NCBI GenBank assembly: GCA_900545025.1
Contig: UQXH01000001.1
Coordinates: forward strand, 70,620 to 134,619
From: an uncultured Phascolarctobacterium sp.
GTDB lineage: Bacteria; Bacillota; Negativicutes; Acidaminococcales; Acidaminococcaceae
DNA: 64,000 bases
Direction: 5' to 3'
Part shown: in pieces, positions 27,092 through 35,475 of the stretch
Position numbering within the stretch: position 1 is the first letter of the stretch
Layout: every line of letters starts with the position of its first letter
The notes under the pieces: generated by a model
Seen by the model: the letters and a program-made list of their open reading frames with translations, nothing else
The model's database searches: none
What the model was told of the DNA's origin: nothing
Made by a program: the position numbers and the translations under genes

Positions 27092-27181
27092 ATGGAGAAA
27101 ATCAATATATATCTGATTCTTATTATTTCTATTGTTTGTTCTATTTTAGTAAGCCTTTTAACCATAACGTTATTAGTGTGA
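27092..27181 (+). CDS. 29-residue single-pass membrane peptide
   Basis: MEKINIYLIL start, then one continuous hydrophobic helix (about residues 6-29). GGAGG lies 7 bases before the ATG, which is a strong translation signal. Unrecognised; small hydrophobic peptides at this place in a phage early operon can be regulators or toxins, but nothing here proves that. Confidence 0.5.
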   Translation: MEKINIYLILIISIVCSILVSLLTITLLV

Positions 27182-27205
27182 CAGTTGATAAAGAAAGGAA
27201 AAAAT

Positions 27206-27367
27206 ATGAAAGAAAAAATTCAACAAGCTTATGAACAGATGATTTTAGAAAAGATAGAAGCAACAAAAAAGCTTCCAGTAGAATCTATTTCAATAGAATT
27301 ACTGAAAGCTTTACAAGATGCTGTTGAGATTATTTCAAAAGATTATTGCAGAGATTTTTTGTCATAA
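27206..27367 (+). CDS. small helical phage protein
   Basis: A 53-residue, probably all-helical protein (KEKIQQAYEQMILEKIEATKK). ATG 27206 has AAAGGA 6 bases upstream; TTG 27185 is a weaker alternative. Function unknown. Its 3' end overlaps a convergent minus-strand small ORF by 25 bases. Confidence 0.5.
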   Translation: MKEKIQQAYEQMILEKIEATKKLPVESISIELLKALQDAVEIISKDYCRDFLS

Positions 27368-27507
27368 GCAACTAAGGCTTTGATGATTGCATTGGCGATG
27401 GCTGATACTTGTTCCGGTGCAAAGCAAGGTTGACATTTTGAATCGCTGGCACGATTCAAATCTTGTCTTATAGCGTTGTAGATAGCAAGTACATCTTTGC
27501 TTTCCAA
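27343..27507 (-). CDS. small minus-strand ORF with a Cys pair
   Basis: A 54-residue ORF starting at TTG 27507, with AAGGGGTG about 9 bases upstream. The translation (ESKDVLAIYNAIRQDLNRAS, then KCQPCF and a helix) has a protein-like composition and fills an otherwise empty 220-bp gap. Evidence is moderate; no family recognised. Confidence 0.35.
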   Translation of the reverse strand: MESKDVLAIYNAIRQDLNRASDSKCQPCFAPEQVSAIANAIIKALVAYDKKSLQ

Positions 27508-27586
27508 TTAAAACAACACCCCTTCCGCTACCAATTATAACAGCGGCACAGAGGGTTGAAAATAATTAAAAAAGAGGTAATGCGCA

Positions 27587-28324
27587 ATGAATGATTTATT
27601 AAAAATTGAAGTAAACAGTAATCAGGAACAGACCGTAAGCGGCAGAGAGCTGCATATGTTTTTAGGGATAGAAACTCGATACAATGATTGGTTTAATCGT
27701 ATGCTGCAATATGGGTTTGAAGATGAAAAAGACTTTTACTCAATTTTGAGTAAAACTTCTGAAAATGGCAGACCGAGCACTGACCACATCATGAAGTTGG
27801 ACATGGCTAAAGAGCTCTGCATGCTGGCCCGTAACGAAAAAGGCAAACAGGCCCGCCAATACTTTCTTGAAGTGGAGAGGGAGTGGAACAGCCCGGAAAA
27901 AGTAATGGCCAGAGCGTTGAAGTTGGCTGAAGCCAAGCTGAATGAAGTTAAGGCGTTTGCTGCTGAACAGACTAAACAGCTGGAAGCAGCTCAGCCAAAA
28001 GTTGTTTTCGCGGATGCTGTAGCAACAGCACAAACCTCAATCCTTATTGGTGATCTGGCCAAAATCCTTAAGCAGAATGGCGTCAACACCGAACAGAAAC
28101 GCCTGTTTGAGTGGATGCGCCAAAACGGTTATCTTATCAAGCGAAAAGGTGCAGACTATAATAGCCCAACTCAAAGAGCTATGGAGCAAAAATTGTTTGA
28201 AATCAAAGAAACGTCCGTAGCCATGCCGGATGGTGGTATTAAAATCACACGCACCACAAAGGTTACCGGCAAAGGCCAGATCTATTTTGTCAACTTGTTC
28301 AAAAAACAGAGTAATGCGGGGTGA
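27587..28324 (+). CDS. phage antirepressor (AntA/AntB + KilAC)
   Basis: A 245-residue protein with an AntA/AntB-type N-terminal domain (about 5-105: SGRELHMFLGIETRYNDWFNRM, split in its conserved parts) and a C-terminal KilAC/ANT domain (about 135-240: SILIGDLAKILKQNGV, LFEWMRQNGYLIKR). Such proteins relieve repressor control or alter host gene use. It may help induction, since the repressor lacks a cleavage domain. Confidence 0.88.
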   Translation: MNDLLKIEVNSNQEQTVSGRELHMFLGIETRYNDWFNRMLQYGFEDEKDFYSILSKTSENGRPSTDHIMKLDMAKELCMLARNEKGKQARQYFLEVEREWNSPEKVMARALKLAEAKLNEVKAFAAEQTKQLEAAQPKVVFADAVATAQTSILIGDLAKILKQNGVNTEQKRLFEWMRQNGYLIKRKGADYNSPTQRAMEQKLFEIKETSVAMPDGGIKITRTTKVTGKGQIYFVNLFKKQSNAG

Positions 28325-28330
28325 CAAGCC

Positions 28331-28585
28331 GTGAAGCTCATGAATGCTAAAAAATACGCAGCATCACGTGGCTTGCCACTGGCGACTGTTCGCAAGCTGT
28401 GCCGCAATAAAATCCTGAAGCATCTGCTTGCAGGAAGGGTGTACCTAATTGACGTTGAGGCTGCTGATACTTATTTCAGTGAGCATTTGACGAAGCCCGG
28501 TAAGCCTGCAGTAAAGCATCAACCGGTATATTCCGGCAAAAACTTTGGCCAACGTCTGGCAAGTCTGCGGGCAGAACTGCTATGA
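28331..28585 (+). CDS. small DNA-binding (excisionase/MerR-like HTH) protein
   Basis: An 84-residue protein with an N-terminal winged-helix pattern: NAKKYAASRGLPLATVRKLCR, then AGRVYLIDVEAADTYF, as in phage Xis or helix-turn-helix 17 proteins. GTG 28331 follows GGGGTG by 7 bases; ATG 28340 is an alternative. It could be the directionality factor for the integrase, but it is not adjacent to it. Confidence 0.65.
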   Translation: MKLMNAKKYAASRGLPLATVRKLCRNKILKHLLAGRVYLIDVEAADTYFSEHLTKPGKPAVKHQPVYSGKNFGQRLASLRAELL

Positions 28586-28752
28586 GGTACAAGCTAAGAT
28601 GCAGTAGGTGCGGACGTTTTCTGACGCACGCTCATTATGTTGATGGCCTGCCAGTATGTGCTGACGATAGGCTCTGTTATCCTGGAAAGTTTCTAACAAA
28701 AAGAGAAAAGAAGTTAGCGGAGCTGAAGCGTAGATATGCCGGCAGAGATTAA
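28582..28752 (+). CDS. 56-residue zinc-ribbon protein
   Basis: Begins at ATG 28582 overlapping the stop of the previous gene (ATGA), so it is translationally coupled. Residues RCSRCGRF and VCADDRLCYP give a four-cysteine ribbon, and a basic helix (KREKKLAELKRRY) closes it. A typical small phage nucleic-acid-binding protein; role unknown. Confidence 0.6.
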   Translation: MRYKLRCSRCGRFLTHAHYVDGLPVCADDRLCYPGKFLTKREKKLAELKRRYAGRD

Positions 28753-28769
28753 AAGAAAAGGGGATGCTT

Positions 28770-28937
28770 ATGGATTCAAAAAAGGTTGATATGTATATGT
28801 CCGATAGAAAAACGTACAGAGATTGTATAGTTTGTACAGCACATGATATAGCTAACGTCGGACATCTATTGTCTGCAGGTTCATTAGAAGAATTAGTGGA
28901 CTCTTTAAGAAAAAGCATTGACGAGTTAGTTAGTTAG
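28770..28937 (+). CDS. 55-residue phage protein
   Basis: AAGGGG lies 6 bases before ATG 28770. Mostly helical, with DCIVCTAHD (a CxxC plus His) and an acidic C-terminal helix. Function unknown. Confidence 0.5.
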   Translation: MDSKKVDMYMSDRKTYRDCIVCTAHDIANVGHLLSAGSLEELVDSLRKSIDELVS

Positions 28938-29017
28938 TATTGAGAATGAATTGCAGAAAATAACAGGTTTGTTACCTTGTAATTTTAATCAGCTGTTGAA
29001 GAAAGGTGATGAGGCAG

Positions 29018-29308
29018 ATGAGAACGCTTAAACTTATTATTTTTACCAGTTTACTGCTGTTTCTGATGCTGTTTTTTGGCAGCTGCCACGGGCAGACGCA
29101 AAGCATTACTGTACCAGTAACAGTAAAAGCTGGTGATACTTTAGACGGACTTATTATTAAGCTGGCTGATCAGTATGGTGATACCCGGGATTATCGCGAA
29201 ATCCGCTGCCAGGTTAAACATGATAACCAAAAAAGCGATAGCAGCATTTTTCCAGGCGAAGTCCTAAACATCCGCTTAGAGGTACAGAAAAATGAAAAAG
29301 ACCGCTGA
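29018..29308 (+). CDS. exported LysM-like protein
   Basis: A 96-residue protein with an N-terminal hydrophobic signal or anchor (about 4-24) ending in a possible weak lipobox (FFGSC). The remainder resembles a LysM domain (VKAGDTLDGLI, YREIRCQVKHDN, SIFPGEVLNIRL). It would sit outside the membrane near peptidoglycan. Such a protein in an early phage operon recalls LysM cell-division inhibitors of the YneA type, but that is only a suggestion. Start uncertain among GTG 29006, ATG 29009 and ATG 29018. Confidence 0.6.
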   Translation: MRTLKLIIFTSLLLFLMLFFGSCHGQTQSITVPVTVKAGDTLDGLIIKLADQYGDTRDYREIRCQVKHDNQKSDSSIFPGEVLNIRLEVQKNEKDR

Positions 29309-29363
29309 TGTTGGCGCATCAAACGGTCTAAAGGTGAATATTTCAAGCCCGAGATATTCACCT
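29300..29363 (+). promoter_or_regulatory. two tandem hairpins in the leader of the next gene
   Basis: First hairpin: GACCG-c-TGATG (29300-29310) with CATCA-aa-CGGTC (29317-29328). Second: AGGTGAATAT (29332-29341) with ATATTCACCT (29354-29363). The first overlaps the end of the LysM-like gene. No T run, so attenuation or mRNA stability is more likely than simple termination. Confidence 0.5.
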
Positions 29364-29392
29364 ACATTATATCACAAATGGAGGCAAAGACA

Positions 29393-29842
29393 ATGGATTT
29401 AAACATTAACGTAAAAATCAAACTGGACGAAACTCCGGAATTATTGAATACCTTGACTACTTTCTGCGAGGTGGTTAGAGCAGTGGCACCACTGACAATG
29501 ACGGCTCATACGGTTGCTGATATCCCAACATCTGCAGCACCTGTTGAGTCACGCCCGCTGCAGCCTGTTCCTGAACCGGCACAGGTAATCATGCAACAGC
29601 CGGCAGCTCAACCGGTACCAATACAGCATCCTGCTCCGGCAGCTGCAGTACCGACTGCAGCACCGAAACAGTACACTCTGCCCGAAATCCAGGCAGCCTG
29701 CGGTCCGCTGATGGATGCCGGCAAAATGAATGAGCTGGCTGAAGTCATCAAGAGCTTTGGTGTAGCGTCATTAATGGAGTTGCCTGCAGATCAGTACGGA
29801 AACCTGGTTATCAAGCTGCGTGCACTGGGGGCTAGATTATGA
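29393..29842 (+). CDS. phage protein with proline/alanine-rich linker
   Basis: A 149-residue protein. The N-terminal part (1-40) is a small helical segment, the middle (about 50-95) is a Pro/Ala-rich linker, and the C-terminal 50 residues (TLPEIQAACGPLMDAGKMNEL, in pieces) form a helical domain often seen in phage proteins loosely named rrp5-like. ATG 29393 is chosen because GGAGG lies 8 bases before it. It precedes and overlaps the DUF2800 gene, suggesting a role in DNA recombination or replication. Confidence 0.6.
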   Translation: MDLNINVKIKLDETPELLNTLTTFCEVVRAVAPLTMTAHTVADIPTSAAPVESRPLQPVPEPAQVIMQQPAAQPVPIQHPAPAAAVPTAAPKQYTLPEIQAACGPLMDAGKMNELAEVIKSFGVASLMELPADQYGNLVIKLRALGARL

Positions 29843-31026
29843 CGGCGCATGCAAGACTTTCTGCTTCAGGTGCGCACCGCTGGATGGCTTGCACACCGTC
29901 CGCTAAGCTGGAAGAAAATTTTCCGGATACCGGCAGTGTGTATGCCGCAGAAGGAACTCTTGCGCATAGTGTAGCAGAATTAAAAGTTCGCAAATACACG
30001 GTTGAGCCGATGAGTACACGCACATATAACAGCCGGTTGAAGAAGCTGAAAGAAAATGAGCTGTGGCAGTCAGAGATGGATGAGCACACAGATGAATACC
30101 TTGACTATATCAAGAGTGTTATGCTGGCATACCCAACTACACCCTTTGTTACTGTAGAACGCCGTGTAGACTTCTCAGACATTGTGCCAGGTGGTTTTGG
30201 TACTGCTGACTGTCTGATTCTAGCTGGGAATATCCTGCATGTTATTGATTTTAAGTATGGAAAAGGCGTACAGGTAGAGGCTGAGGATAATCCGCAGATG
30301 CGTCTATATGCCTATGGCGCTGCAAAAGCCTATTCAATGCTTTATACCTTTGAAAAGGTCATCATGAGTATAGTGCAGCCGCGACTAAACCATATCAGCG
30401 TTGCAGAGATATCCGTAGAAGAGCTGACCAGTTGGGCTAATAATGTCGTTAAGCCTCTTGCCGTAATGGCCAATAAAGGTGAAGGCGAGTATCATCCTGG
30501 GCCGCACTGCAAGTTCTGTAAAGCAAAAGCTGAATGCAAAGCCAGGGCAGATGCATGCATGGCGCTGCTGCCAGAAGCAGAAAACTGGCGCAAAAATGGC
30601 GGGGTAGTAAAAGCAGCAGGTCTGTATACCGTTGAAGAACTCAGTAAATATCTAAAAGCCGGTGTGCTACTTAATGACTGGTACGCCGATATCTCAGCAC
30701 ACGCATTAACGTTATGTCTCAATGGTACTGAAGTACCTGGCTATAAAGCCGTAGAAGGCCGTGGCAGCCGAGAATTTACGAGTCTTGATGACGCATTTGC
30801 AGTGCTGCAAAAAAACGGCATAGCCGAAGCTGTGCTGTATGAACGCAAACCTTTAACTCTTGCGCAGGCCGAAAAAGTCATCGGCGCTAAAAAGTTTGCC
30901 GAGCTTGTCGGCAGTTACATTATCAAAAAACCTGGCAAACCGACACTGGTAGCAGCCAGTGACAGACGCCAGGCTATTACTAATCAGCCAAAAGCTGAAG
31001 ATGTTTTTACGAAATTGGAGGAATAA
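29839..31026 (+). CDS. DUF2800 family RecB/Cas4-like nuclease
   Basis: A 395-residue DUF2800 protein. Family signature RLSASGAHRWMACTPSAKLE at the N-terminus. The nuclease core of the PD-(D/E)xK type is visible as GTADCLI with VIDFKYGKG (about 113-140). A C-terminal cysteine cluster HCKFCKAKAECKARADAC (about 221-238), with one more Cys earlier at ACTPS, could hold a 4Fe-4S cluster as in Cas4. Probably the phage exonuclease partner of the ssDNA-binding protein encoded 3 bases downstream. Overlaps the previous gene by 4 bases. Confidence 0.85.
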   Translation: MTAHARLSASGAHRWMACTPSAKLEENFPDTGSVYAAEGTLAHSVAELKVRKYTVEPMSTRTYNSRLKKLKENELWQSEMDEHTDEYLDYIKSVMLAYPTTPFVTVERRVDFSDIVPGGFGTADCLILAGNILHVIDFKYGKGVQVEAEDNPQMRLYAYGAAKAYSMLYTFEKVIMSIVQPRLNHISVAEISVEELTSWANNVVKPLAVMANKGEGEYHPGPHCKFCKAKAECKARADACMALLPEAENWRKNGGVVKAAGLYTVEELSKYLKAGVLLNDWYADISAHALTLCLNGTEVPGYKAVEGRGSREFTSLDDAFAVLQKNGIAEAVLYERKPLTLAQAEKVIGAKKFAELVGSYIIKKPGKPTLVAASDRRQAITNQPKAEDVFTKLEE

Positions 31027-31029
31027 ATT

Positions 31030-31617
31030 ATGTCTAACACTTCTGTAACTTTACTTAACGTTCGTTTATCCTATGTTCACCTTATGAAACCTTATTCAAA
31101 TGATCCTTCTATGGAAGCCAAATACAGCTGCACTATCCTGCTTCCCAAAACAGATCTGCAGGGTAAAGCGGCTATTGATGCAGCTATTGAAGCGGCAAAA
31201 CAAGCCGGATTACAGAAAAAATTCGGTGGAGTACTACCACCGAAATTACCAGTCCCTGTATATGATGGCGACGGTTTTACCGCGTCTGGCAATAAGTTTG
31301 GCCCGGAATGTGCTGGCTGCTGGGTGTTCACCGCTTCCAGCGCAGCAGACAAACCGGTAGAGATTGTGGATCGTAACATGAATCGTATCCTTGATGCTAC
31401 TCAGGTATATAGCGGTATGTACGCTAATATTAACGTCAACTTTTTCCCGTATGCAGCTCCGGGACGTAAAGGTATTGGCTGCGGACTGGGGCCTGTGCAA
31501 AAAGTTCGTGATGGTGAAGCGTTAGGCGGCAGTGCTCCTGCAGCAAGCAGCTGCTTCAGTGCAATGGGGGACGAACAACCTGTAAAAATCAATCCCGTAA
31601 CAGGGCTGCCAATGTAA
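31030..31617 (+). CDS. DUF2815 family single-stranded DNA-binding protein
   Basis: A 195-residue DUF2815 protein (gp2.5-like OB-fold, ssDNA binding). The N-terminus TLLNVRLSYVHLMKPY, KYSCTILLPKTD and the YSGMYANINVNFFPY strand are typical. The C-terminal tail is flexible. It is paired with the DUF2800 nuclease, a common phage recombination or replication module. Confidence 0.88.
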   Translation: MSNTSVTLLNVRLSYVHLMKPYSNDPSMEAKYSCTILLPKTDLQGKAAIDAAIEAAKQAGLQKKFGGVLPPKLPVPVYDGDGFTASGNKFGPECAGCWVFTASSAADKPVEIVDRNMNRILDATQVYSGMYANINVNFFPYAAPGRKGIGCGLGPVQKVRDGEALGGSAPAASSCFSAMGDEQPVKINPVTGLPM

Positions 31618-31632
31618 TCGAATACTATCAGC

Positions 31633-31660
31633 TAAACGGGAACTTCGGTTCCCGTTTAAT
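31633..31660 (+). terminator. hairpin after the ssDNA-binding protein gene
   Basis: Eleven-base stem TAAACGGGAAC / GTTCCCGTTTA with a TTCG tetraloop; only a short T tract. A weak terminator or an mRNA-stabilising hairpin. Confidence 0.65.
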
Positions 31661-31685
31661 TCTAAGATAAGGACGGTAATAAAAA

Positions 31686-32126
31686 ATGGATTATTTAAAA
31701 CCACAAATGGAAGCCATTAAATTTTTACATAAAGGTTTTGGGTGCATTGGATATTGTCGCCTTGAAGGCTTTATAGGTATTAATCCTGGCAATAATGCTG
31801 TAGTTATTTTTGTTCCAGAAACAACGTTTCATTTAGATATCAATCATAGATTCTCAGAGTTTAAGTTAGACACATTAATTGATGTTAAACGAGCTTATGA
31901 ATCTGCAAGCCTTACAGCCGAGTGTAGATTAGAAGGTAAGGTTTTATTGCGGAAAATAATCTCTGCGAGCGGTTGGCAGACATGGATAGATGATAAGTTG
32001 TTTAACCAATATTTTAAAGGGTGCAAATTAAGAATTTGTAATAATCCTGCATATTCAGTGAAAGTGTATGTTTTAGGGAAATTAGTAGGTTTACTTACAC
32101 CGCGGCAGCGTGTAGCGGAGAAGTAA
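31686..32126 (+). CDS. phage protein of unknown function
   Basis: A 146-residue soluble protein, not recognised. Mixed alpha/beta with FVPETTFHLDINHRF and a C-terminal VKVYVLGKLVGLLTPRR-like end. It lies between the ssDNA-binding protein and the DNA polymerase (1-bp gap to the latter), so a replication accessory role, possibly clamp-like, is a guess from position only. Confidence 0.6.
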   Translation: MDYLKPQMEAIKFLHKGFGCIGYCRLEGFIGINPGNNAVVIFVPETTFHLDINHRFSEFKLDTLIDVKRAYESASLTAECRLEGKVLLRKIISASGWQTWIDDKLFNQYFKGCKLRICNNPAYSVKVYVLGKLVGLLTPRQRVAEK

Positions 32127-32127
32127 A

Positions 32128-34107
32128 ATGAAGCATTTAAGTATCGATATTGAAACTTATAGCGATGTGGATCTCACCAAAGCAGGTCTGTATCGCTACT
32201 GTGATACTCCGGCTTTTGAAATACTGCTTTTTGCATATAGCGTTGACTTTGGCCCTGTAAAGATTATTGATTTTACTGCCGGCGAAAAAATTCCTGCAGA
32301 TATATTTAATGCACTGTCAGATGAAAAAGTTCAAAAGCACGCATACAATGCAGCTTTTGAGATTACATGCCTGAACCGTGCCGGGTTTAATACTCCGCCT
32401 GAACAATGGCGCTGCACTATGCTGCATGGTATGTATCTGGGCTATCCTGCAGGATTAGCTAAACTTGGTGAGGCTCTTGGACTGCCGGATGATAAAAAGA
32501 AAATGGGTGTAGGCAAGGCCTTAATCAGATATTTTTGTGTTCCTTGTACGCCGACAAAAAGTAACGGTAATAGAACCCGTAATCTTCCGAAACATGAACC
32601 TGAAAAATGGCAGCTTTTTAAAACCTATTGTTGCCAGGATGTTGTAACCGAAATGGAAGATTTAAAAAGGCTGTTAGCATTTCCTGTGCCGCAAGAGGTT
32701 CAGGATGACTGGGTTATTGATTATCAGATTAACAGCAGAGGTATTGCCGTTGATGATGACTTAGTGAACGGTGCTTTGACAATAGATGCTGAATACAAGA
32801 ATGAATTAACTGCAAAGGCGATTGCTATTACCGGATTAAGTAACCCGAATAGTCGATCGCAGTTATTATCCTGGTTAAATGAGAATACCAGCCTTGACCT
32901 TCCGGATCTGACTAAAGCAACGGTAACAGCTAATCTCAATGTGGATGATAAAACAGCAGCGGAAATACTTGATATACGCAGAGAGCTATCTAAAAGCAGT
33001 GTATCCAAGTACAAGGCCATGGAAACTGCGATGTGCTGCGATAATCGTGTGCGTGGACTCCTGCAGTTTTATGGTGCAAGCCGTACAGGGCGTTGGGCCG
33101 GAAGACTTGTTCAAGTTCAGAACCTGCCTCGTAACTACATCGAAAATCTTGATACTGCCAGGGAATTAGTAAAAAGCCATAACCGGCAGGGCCTCAACCT
33201 GCTGTATGGCGATGTGGCAGATACTCTCTCTCAGCTCATCCGGACGGCGTTTATTGCGCCGGAAGGGAATACGTTATGCGTTGCAGATTTTAGTGCTATT
33301 GAAGCACGTGTTCTGTCATGGCTTGCCGGTGAGCAGTGGCGCATGGAAGTTTTTGCATCCCATGGCAAAATCTATGAAGCAGCAGCCAGTATGATGTTTG
33401 GTGTGCCAATTGAAAAAATCAGTAAAGGCAATCCGGAATACGCTCTGAGGCAAAAAGGAAAGGTTGCCGAACTGGCCCTTGGCTATCAGGGAGGAGCAAA
33501 TGCTTTGATCAGTATGGGCGCGCTTAAAATGGGCCTGACTGAAGATGAGCTGCCGGACATAGTACACCGTTGGCGTCAAGCGAATAAACGAATCTGCGAC
33601 TTCTGGTATGCGGTAGATCAAGCGGCATTATCCGTGTTGGAGACAGCACAGCCAGCCGGAGTAGGCCATAATATCATCCTGGCCAGAGAGTTTAACGCGG
33701 TATATGGTTTAGATTTTTTGACTGTCCAGCTGCCGAGTGGCCGTAAATTATTTTATCCGGCGCCTTTCTTGGCTGAAAATCAGTTCGGGCGGGCTGCCAT
33801 TCATTATAAAACGCAGATTGCGAACAAATGGTGCTGCACATCAACCTATGGCGGTAAGCTTGTCGAGAATATTACCCAAGCTGTAGCACGAGATTGCCTG
33901 GCAATTACTCTGAGAAGACTTGTTGCTGCAGGATATAAACCTCTGATGCATATTCATGATGAGGTTGTGTGTGAAGTTCCTTTAACTTCATTGCATGATG
34001 ATGAAGTGGAGCGTATGAGCCAAATAATGTGCCAGCCTATAGATTGGGCACCAGGATTACTTCTCAACGCAGCTGGTTTCCAAAATAAATATTACATGAA
34101 GGATTAA
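32128..34107 (+). CDS. phage family A DNA polymerase
   Basis: A 659-residue replicative polymerase. The 3'-5' exonuclease domain begins at LSIDIETYSDVDL (Asp6, Glu8). Polymerase motif A is ADFSAIEARVLSWLAGE (about 386), motif B is RQKGKVAELALGYQGG (about 441) and motif C is HIHDEVVCEV (about 608). All catalytic carboxylates are present. Follows the phage protein upstream with a 1-bp gap. It would replicate the phage genome together with the VirE-type primase-helicase downstream. Confidence 0.94.
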   Translation: MKHLSIDIETYSDVDLTKAGLYRYCDTPAFEILLFAYSVDFGPVKIIDFTAGEKIPADIFNALSDEKVQKHAYNAAFEITCLNRAGFNTPPEQWRCTMLHGMYLGYPAGLAKLGEALGLPDDKKKMGVGKALIRYFCVPCTPTKSNGNRTRNLPKHEPEKWQLFKTYCCQDVVTEMEDLKRLLAFPVPQEVQDDWVIDYQINSRGIAVDDDLVNGALTIDAEYKNELTAKAIAITGLSNPNSRSQLLSWLNENTSLDLPDLTKATVTANLNVDDKTAAEILDIRRELSKSSVSKYKAMETAMCCDNRVRGLLQFYGASRTGRWAGRLVQVQNLPRNYIENLDTARELVKSHNRQGLNLLYGDVADTLSQLIRTAFIAPEGNTLCVADFSAIEARVLSWLAGEQWRMEVFASHGKIYEAAASMMFGVPIEKISKGNPEYALRQKGKVAELALGYQGGANALISMGALKMGLTEDELPDIVHRWRQANKRICDFWYAVDQAALSVLETAQPAGVGHNIILAREFNAVYGLDFLTVQLPSGRKLFYPAPFLAENQFGRAAIHYKTQIANKWCCTSTYGGKLVENITQAVARDCLAITLRRLVAAGYKPLMHIHDEVVCEVPLTSLHDDEVERMSQIMCQPIDWAPGLLLNAAGFQNKYYMKD

Positions 34108-34156
34108 TGTTACAAAAATCAGCAACATTAACATCTAAAAAAACAGGTGAAAAAAT

Positions 34157-34435
34157 ATGAATACAAACTTATTAGGAATAGCTGATGGACGCGAAGTTAC
34201 GATAAAAATAAAAATACCAAAAGGTGATAAATGCAGACGTTGCAAAGCTAAGTATACAATTAGTAAATACTTTGGCAATTATATATGCTTGCTGTATGGC
34301 AAGAAATTGGCTTGTACGAGTTACGAAACATCTGAACGCCATTACGATTTTGGGCCGAAAGTTATAAAATACGCTTGCAAAAAATGTGAAGAATGTCTGA
34401 ACGGTAGTCAAGATTATGCAATAAAAGGAAGGTAA
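34157..34435 (+). CDS. small cysteine-rich phage protein
   Basis: A 92-residue protein with two CxxC pairs (KCRRCKAKY about 28-36 and CKKCEEC about 76-82) that could form a zinc ribbon around a YxxY-rich middle. Unrecognised. Located in the replication block. Confidence 0.55.
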   Translation: MNTNLLGIADGREVTIKIKIPKGDKCRRCKAKYTISKYFGNYICLLYGKKLACTSYETSERHYDFGPKVIKYACKKCEECLNGSQDYAIKGR

Positions 34436-34440
34436 TTATT

Positions 34441-34671
34441 ATGGCTAAAAACTTAGCTGATTTAAACGAAATTTTGTTCAACCAATTAACTAGATTATCC
34501 GATCCCGGATTAAAGGGCGATGACTTAACCGCTGAAATCAACCGAACAGAAGCCATTACTAAGGTTGCAGGTCAGTTTATCAGCAGTGCTAATACTACCT
34601 TAAATGCTCTGAAGCTGCAGAACGATGCTATGGACGCAACGCTTAAATTACCATCAGTGCTCGAGGGATGA
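34441..34671 (+). CDS. small helical phage protein
   Basis: A 76-residue all-helical protein (NLADLNEILFNQLTRLSD, then EINRTEAITKVAGQFI). Similar short genes often sit near phage DNA polymerases, but no function is known to me. AAGGAAGG lies upstream of the ATG. Confidence 0.6.
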   Translation: MAKNLADLNEILFNQLTRLSDPGLKGDDLTAEINRTEAITKVAGQFISSANTTLNALKLQNDAMDATLKLPSVLEG

Positions 34672-34677
34672 TCTGTC

Positions 34678-35475
34678 ATGGCTCAGAAATATACAGCTGA
34701 ACACATTGAGTATTTGCGGACGATTGCTCCTGGGCGATATATATGCCAAATAGTTCAGCTGATGAATGAAAAATTTGGGCTAGATTTATCATATGCTCAG
34801 ATTAAAGCTTTAATGAGTAATCGCGGCATCAGAAATGGTATGAAGCTAAGATGTAGGCCAGAAAAAGTACACAGGCTCACAACTTTGGAACAGGATGAAT
34901 GGATTAAAGCCAATGCTTTAGGTAAAAGTTGCACTGAATTGATCGATATGATTAAAAATAAATTCGGTATCATTTTTACACCGGAACAAATAAAAAATTA
35001 TAAATCTCGAAAACACATAAATACTGGATTAACCGGACATTTTAAAAAAGGTTCGGTGCCAAAGAATAAAGGGAAAAAAATGTCGCCTGAGCTTTACGAA
35101 AAGGCTGCACCTACAATGTTCAAAAAGGGGCACCGGCCTAGTAATTATTGTCCTGTAGGCACAGTGCGCGTCAAATGCGATGGCTACACCTACGTTAAAA
35201 TTGCTGATCCTGGAGTTTGGAAACAAAAGCATGTCCTTGTTTGGGAAGCGGCGAATGGGCCTAGACCTAAAGGGCATAAGCTGATATTTGCCGATGGCAA
35301 TAAGCAAAACTTTAGGCTCGAAAATATTATTCTGGTAAGTAATGATGAACATGTGCGATTAAACCAAAATCATCTTATTTCGGATAATGCTGATATAACT
35401 AAAGCGGGAGTTTTGTTGGCTAAGCTAATTACTAAGTCTGCAAAGCTCAAGCGAGGTGATGACCTTGATAAATGA
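34678..35475 (+). CDS. HNH endonuclease (homing-type)
   Basis: A 265-residue protein. The N-terminal half (about 1-110) has two helix-turn-helix-like repeats (YTAEHIEYLRTIAPG, TLEQDEWIKANALGKS) for DNA recognition. The C-terminal HNH core is KHVLVWEAANGP followed by FADGNKQNFRLENIILVS (about 185-222), with HNH_3-type residues. It is a free-standing gene in the replication block, typical of homing-like endonucleases. Overlaps the next gene. Confidence 0.83.
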   Translation: MAQKYTAEHIEYLRTIAPGRYICQIVQLMNEKFGLDLSYAQIKALMSNRGIRNGMKLRCRPEKVHRLTTLEQDEWIKANALGKSCTELIDMIKNKFGIIFTPEQIKNYKSRKHINTGLTGHFKKGSVPKNKGKKMSPELYEKAAPTMFKKGHRPSNYCPVGTVRVKCDGYTYVKIADPGVWKQKHVLVWEAANGPRPKGHKLIFADGNKQNFRLENIILVSNDEHVRLNQNHLISDNADITKAGVLLAKLITKSAKLKRGDDLDK

